Assembly: GCA_964016885.1 (NCBI GenBank)
Contig: OZ024740.1
Coordinates: 304,014,405-304,078,404, forward strand
DNA from: Eledone cirrhosa
Taxonomy: Eukaryota > Mollusca > Cephalopoda > Octopoda > Eledonidae
DNA length: 64,000 nucleotides
Reading direction: 5' to 3'
The notes under the pieces are model-generated. The model ran no database searches, was not told where the DNA came from, and was given only the letters and a program-made list of their open reading frames with translations. Shown in pieces: positions 60,413-64,000 of the stretch. How positions within the stretch are numbered: position 1 is the first letter of the stretch; every line of letters begins with the position of its first letter. The translations under genes were made by a program, and so were the position numbers.

Positions 60413-60793
60413 GTTTTTACTCTGCCTTTATGAAGAGCTCAAGCAGCATTTACCAGAAAACTTTAATATACTGAGGGATAGCAAATGTTTTTCAGTAGAG
60501 AATAGTTTGAGACTGTCATAGAAGCAATCCATTTAGTTAAATGGACAAATACAACTAATACTGAAGCATTCTGGTAAGAAGTTTTAGATTATAACGATGC
60601 CACTGGTCGCCATTACTTATTAGTGCTGTCAAACTCAAATGCCGAAAGTCGAATGGCTGTTTGGCACTATGAGTAGAATCCATTCAAAACTGAAAAACAA
60701 AATATAGCTTCCCATGCTTGTGTCAATATTTTCTGTAAAATATGGCCTAAAAGATATGGTAGATGCTGAAAAACGTTTTACATTCCAAAACCT

Positions 60794-61146
60794 ATATTCT
60801 TGGGTCCCAAATAATAGGAGGGATGGGTTGGAATAAGCACAGGGGTGGGTGGGGTGGAATTGGTAAGTTTTCTAGGTTGTCTCCTTTGATTTAGTTTGTA
60901 TATATTGAGATCCCAACCCATCTTATTTATTTTATAGTAATGTACTTTTTTTGTCATGTATAATGTTTTTTAATGTCTAAAAAGAAAATAATTGTCACAG
61001 GAATGCTACCACTTAAAATAAATTTCTTTAATCAAAATTTAATAAGAAGGGATGGGGAATAAGAATGGAGGGGCTGCATAGAAAAAAATCTGAAAAACTA
61101 ATAAGCGGAGGAGGAGAGGTGGCCCTTATTTGAGACCCAAGAGTAT
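60794..61146 (+). mobile_element. MITE, same family as 57043-57427
   Basis: TATATTCTTGGGTCCCAAATAATAGG and CCCTTATTTGAGACCCAAGAGTAT are inverted ends. Interior shared with the other copies. Nested inside the hAT. Confidence 0.85.
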
Positions 61147-61376
61147 TTAAGAAGATTAGGACTGTGTTTATACAAAAATCAAGACCCAGAGACTGCAGCT
61201 GAAAGTAAACAAATCAGTAAAATTGAAGAAATTATTTCTTAATATTGAATGTAATTAAGGAATGTAAATAAAAATGTAACTAAAAATTGAATTTTTTAAA
61301 TTGGACTTCAGCATGTTTTTTGGCATTTTTCTACTGAAATTTAGTGTAAAATTGTGATTTTATGTTGGCAACACTA

Positions 61377-61495
61377 GAGCAATGTGAAATAAAGTGTTCT
61401 GCTCAAGGACATATCACATCACTGGAAATCGAGCTGACAATCTTACAATCATAAGCCGAACACCCTAAGCCCTAAACCATTTTCCTTCACACGAA
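61377..61495 (-). mobile_element. SINE, right part (head) after the hAT insertion
   Basis: GAGCAATGTGAAATAAAGTG, CTCAAGGACATATCACATCAC, a B-box region (AGCTCGATTTCC on minus, diverged) and head CATTTAGGGCTTAGGG. Continues the piece at 57560-57603. Confidence 0.75.
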
Positions 61496-61906
61496 ATCAC
61501 ATTAACATTCCAATTACACTTTACACAAACCACATCAAAATACCTACTTTCCTGTCTAGACTTTCATTGCCAGCCAACTCAACAATTAATTTGTCTTTTT
61601 CTATTGAAAGATAAAAGCTCAAAATGTCAAACTTCTTTTTCCATAAATTCCACGAACTTTCTTTTGATTACAATAACTCCTTTCTATACATGTTCTGCTT
61701 CACACACCTAGCTACCACAATTGCATGGCAAAACGCCCTCCAAATATCTTCTGACCTCCTGCTCATCATCATCATAATATGTTCACATATGAACAAAACA
61801 TTTTTAGAAATCTTTAAAAAAAAAACCTGGTAGGACCACTTCTTCCAAGCAGCGATTAAAGCTAGAAGAATTCAACAACGCTACAATTATACAGATACTG
61901 TAGTGA
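61496..61906. other. Nothing recognised
   Basis: Non-coding. A 69-codon frame at 61624-61833 shows no family resemblance. Confidence 0.45.
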
Positions 61907-62250
61907 ATCATCATCATCATCATTTTTACGTCTGTTTTTCCACACTGGCATGGGTTGGGTGTGTCCTTCTCAGTACAGCATTTCTCCACTTGCTGCGTTT
62001 CTTCGTCATCTCCTCAGTGAGTCTCAGCAATTTGAGGTCAGCTCTCACCATCTCTGCTCAGGTTTTTCTCTGTCTATCTCTTCTGCTAGTATTTCCTGGT
62101 ACTTCTACACTCATTGATTATCATCCATACGTATCACATGTCCATCCAATGCACTCCTTTCTCCTGCACACCACCTCAGATTCCTTTTAAACCCAGCTTC
62201 TCCCTCAGTTCACCCAAGCTTTGCCTTTCTCTCACATTTATGTAAATACT
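61907..62250 (-). pseudogene. LINE subfamily II C-terminal fragment with tail
   Basis: (ATC)n tail at 61907-61922, ACGTCTGTTTTTCCACACTGGCATGGGTTGGG, then antisense codons for the WRNAVL.R and DRDEW region, KTW, RGIE-type and WMDM.IRMDDN residues to about 62240. Frameshifts are present. Confidence 0.75.
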
Positions 62251-62324
62251 GTAACAAAACTATTATAAACATAAAACAAGAACACAAAAAATACCCTATC
62301 ATAACAAATACAACCATGTCAATA

Positions 62325-62580
62325 TGAAGAAAGGACCATCATTGGTTTCAATGAGGCGTACTTCAGTTTTCCAACCACTGGAACTGCCTGCTTATGAAAT
62401 TAATATGCTGGCTAAGCATTGCACAGCTACAAATCATTTTGATGGACTTCCAAATGTTGCCAGCTACCCAATTTCACTCACAAGGTATAGGTTGATCCAA
62501 GTGACCACACAGGGGGATCAAACCTGGGACCTAGTTATTGCAAAGCAAACTTCTTAACCATTTGACGATGATGCATCCAA
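62325..62580 (-). mobile_element. tRNA-SINE, fourth type (OR1-like)
   Basis: Minus-strand head AATGGTTAAGAAGTTTGC (A box) and CCCAGGTTTGATCCCC (B box). Body is GTGTGGTCACTTGGATCAACC, GGCAACATTTGGAAGTCC, TTGTAGCTGTGCAATGC. Family name from memory. Confidence 0.65.
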
Positions 62581-62594
62581 GCAATGCAAGATAT

Positions 62595-62775
62595 GTACCT
62601 TCCACCAATACTATGACTCAGACCCACCAATACTATGACTCAGAGCCATCAATACTATGACACAGACCCATCAAAACTATGATTGAGACCTACCAATACT
62701 ATGACACAAACCCACCATTTCAACATCTCAGACCCACTAATACTATGACACAGACCAACCAATACTATGAATAAG
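62595..62775. repeat. Minisatellite, about 23-24 bp unit
   Basis: CCACCAATACTATGACTCAGA and variants repeat about eight times with point changes and one deletion. Confidence 0.9.
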
Positions 62776-62858
62776 TCATAGGGATATCTCAGCAATCAAA
62801 AAGCCTCAAAACTTACCTCTAAAACACTTACAGCCTGAAGAACTTATTGCAAATACTC

Positions 62859-63098
62859 TTAACCCTTTCATGACTGCATTTCTCATGAAATACACTCTAT
62901 TTTAATTGATTAATGAAGAATTTTGAGGTATTTACTAAGATTATTAATTATTTCATTACCAAGATAGTAACTTAATGTAAGGTTTTTATATAAAATTATG
63001 TTGGAAGATTTTAATTTAAATTGGAAACCTTTAAAATGGGTGGTTTTATTTCATAGAACCAGAGCCGGTTTTGGCTAGGTTGGTAACTAAAGGGTTAA
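62859..63098. mobile_element. Second piggyBac-type MITE family, 240 bp
   Basis: TTAACCCTTTCATGACTGC at the left and GTAACTAAAGGGTTAA at the right, TTAA outside. Interior differs from 50911-51102, so it is a related but separate family. Confidence 0.75.
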
Positions 63099-63195
63099 TA
63101 TGAGTCTATGACGAAGCTTCTACACTGTTACTCGATTTGTTAGAAATAGTAACCAAAGAGAAAAATCCTACAAGCACCAAATTTTACTATCATTG

Positions 63196-63400
63196 ACATG
63201 GTGATGGATTGGTAGAATCATTAGAGCACCAATAGTTAGTTATTAGGTTCTATTCATTCTAAGTTCAAATGACATCAAAGTTAATTTTGTCTTTCATCAA
63301 TCTGGGGTCAATAAAATAAAGTACCAGTCAAGTACTGAGTTCAAGTCATATCCCTATGATGTATCTTAGATGTGAATGAGGTTATAGTAGAAAACAAGAT
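63196..63400 (+). mobile_element. SINE, second type, diverged
   Basis: GTGATGGATTGGTAGAATCATTAGAGC head, B box CTAAGTTCAAATGAC, GTCTTTCATCAATCTGGGGTCAATAAAATAAAGTACC, CAAGTACTGAG. Confidence 0.7.
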
Positions 63401-63601
63401 AAAACACCAGTAAAGTATTTGAATTCATTCCTTGCTGCTCATAAAAAAACAGACCTATCAACTCTCCCCATTTTAGCTCATTTCTCTCCATCTCCGTTTT
63501 AGTGAAAATGGGTATAGCTTTCAGTATGTAAAATCTTCCCATTTTGCCTCATTTGTCCCCGTTTTGGGACACTTTTTTTCATGGTGCTCTCCGATTGGGT
63601 T

Positions 63602-63749
63602 AAGAAACAGCACATTACAAGAATCTCTCATGACATATGCGATCACCCCAAATGCATAAACACATCTACAACAACTCTACAATACCATTCTAAAACCAGA
63701 ATCTACAATTTTAAGAAACAACACATTACAAGAATCTCTCATGACATAT
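63602..63749. repeat. 111-bp spaced direct duplication
   Basis: AAGAAACA(G/A)CACATTACAAGAATCTCTCATGACATAT at 63602-63638 and 63713-63749, one difference. Confidence 0.85.
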
Positions 63750-63854
63750 TCCTAAGTCGAAAGTTTAAAGCCTGTCTCAAGCCTGGAGGCTTGTCAGGCT
63801 GGTGCTTATCCCGGTTTTGTGGCGAAAAGTGACAGAGTTCAAGACTTCCCCACT

Positions 63855-64000
63855 TGAAAATCAGTAATTTTTCTAGGTTGTCTCCATTGATTTTTTTAAA
63901 AACCAGAATTAGTCATTTAGTTTACATATTGATACCCTAACCCATCCTATTTATTTTATAATGTATGGAATTTCTAGTAATGTTCTTTTTTTGTCATGTG
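63855..64000 (+). mobile_element. MITE fragment running off the window
   Basis: AAAATCAGTAATTTTTCTAG, TTAGTCATTTAGTTTACATATTG and CCATCCTATTTATTTTATAATG match 27795-27925. The element continues beyond the window end. Confidence 0.8.

Larger units (their letters stand above)
58735..60790 (+). pseudogene. hAT-family transposase remnant (ZNF862-like group)
   Basis: Segments in order: QQKFQKEWLKIPVFSKW and SKAHCRYFRCDI (58735-58870, remnant of a BED-like zinc finger). Then LEMFICCHSSFNSCDHLVDLCKNY (58960-59045), and FNLLLDEPNDISINKLLGIVIVYYSES (59168-59250), matching the first catalytic Asp region usually written LL.DESTDIS. Next comes KKLNINQLAIETNNTNVTTRVNN and VPTLFLFRCSCHSLQVAV (59340-59490). 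After the nested SINE is LHPILKHAQAVNKLFQS, DPDVYIEEYLNPKPNLGYRF (60115-60340). Finally EAIHLVKWTNTTNTEAFW and LLVLSNSNAESRMAV (60520-60665), the C-terminal dimerisation region. Stops and frameshifts throughout; non-functional. Family is from motif memory. Confidence 0.75.
57604..61376 (+). mobile_element. hAT-type DNA transposon, decayed, with nested insertions
   Basis: Terminal inverted repeats CAATGTTGCCAA at the left and TTGGCAACACTA at the right (10 of 12 match), and the 8-bp target duplication GAGCAATG, are typical of hAT elements. Coding remnants lie at 58735-60790. Nested insertions are a SINE at 57880-58165, a SINE at 59637-59974, a LINE tail scrap at 60354-60412 and a MITE at 60794-61146. 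The flanking DNA is a SINE, reconstructed across the junction. Confidence 0.85.

Noticed and set aside
61624..61833. A small host membrane protein frame (69 codons)
   Set aside because: AT-rich chance frame without conserved motif or a repeat in the window; no splice or promoter context is recognisable.

Overview
The window reads as non-genic, repeat-saturated DNA of a metazoan, most probably a coleoid cephalopod (octopus or squid). That inference rests on several families of tRNA-derived SINEs that resemble those described from octopus, an RTE-like LINE whose copies end in (ATG/GAT)n, abundant TA/CA/GATG microsatellites, and decayed Penelope, Helitron, hAT, mariner and piggyBac-type elements. 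I found no host gene, no convincing host exon, no rRNA and no functional tRNA gene. Almost every long open frame is either retrotransposon coding sequence or a low-complexity artefact. A 200-base run of N (21655-21854) marks a scaffold gap.

Layout. 1-2.5 kb: irregular tandem repeat with a SINE inside it. 3.1-5.1 kb: a young, antisense, 5'-truncated LINE with an intact 541-codon frame (reverse transcriptase, PHD-like finger, C-terminal domain). 5.2-11.6 kb: SINEs, LINE fragments, a non-autonomous Helitron, and two hammerhead-ribozyme-like motifs, one inside a 115-bp palindrome. 12.5-15.0 kb: a second LINE family, decayed. 15.8-20.8 kb: a mariner remnant, a LINE split exactly at TTAA by a piggyBac-type MITE, and a Helitron carrying a helicase remnant. 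21-32 kb: decayed LINEs, SINEs and MITEs. 32.9-34.1 kb: 1,155 bp of strictly alternating purine/pyrimidine DNA. 34.3-38.3 kb: two head-to-tail LINE copies. 38.6-41.9 kb: two different Penelope-like elements (one with a GIY-YIG endonuclease) on opposite strands. 42.6-43.45 kb: a large inverted repeat. 44.2-45.3 kb: Helitron ends, two of them directly abutting. 46.65-50.0 kb: the most complete LINE copy (endonuclease to 3' tail), heavily frameshifted. 50-57 kb: MITEs, SINEs and an 80-bp satellite. 57.6-61.4 kb: a decayed hAT transposon with an 8-bp target-site duplication, itself hit by later insertions. 61.9-64 kb: LINE, SINE and MITE fragments.

How the pieces relate. The dominant LINE family and the commonest SINE share their 3' ends, so the LINE very probably supplies the SINE's retrotransposition machinery. 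Two SINE tail types match the tails of two LINE subfamilies. Insertions can be dated relative to one another: LINE into a repeat with a paralogous empty site, MITE into a LINE, LINE into a Helitron, hAT into a SINE, and SINE and MITE into the hAT. Element family names are from memory of the families and were not checked by database search; boundaries without duplicated target sites are approximate to tens of bases.
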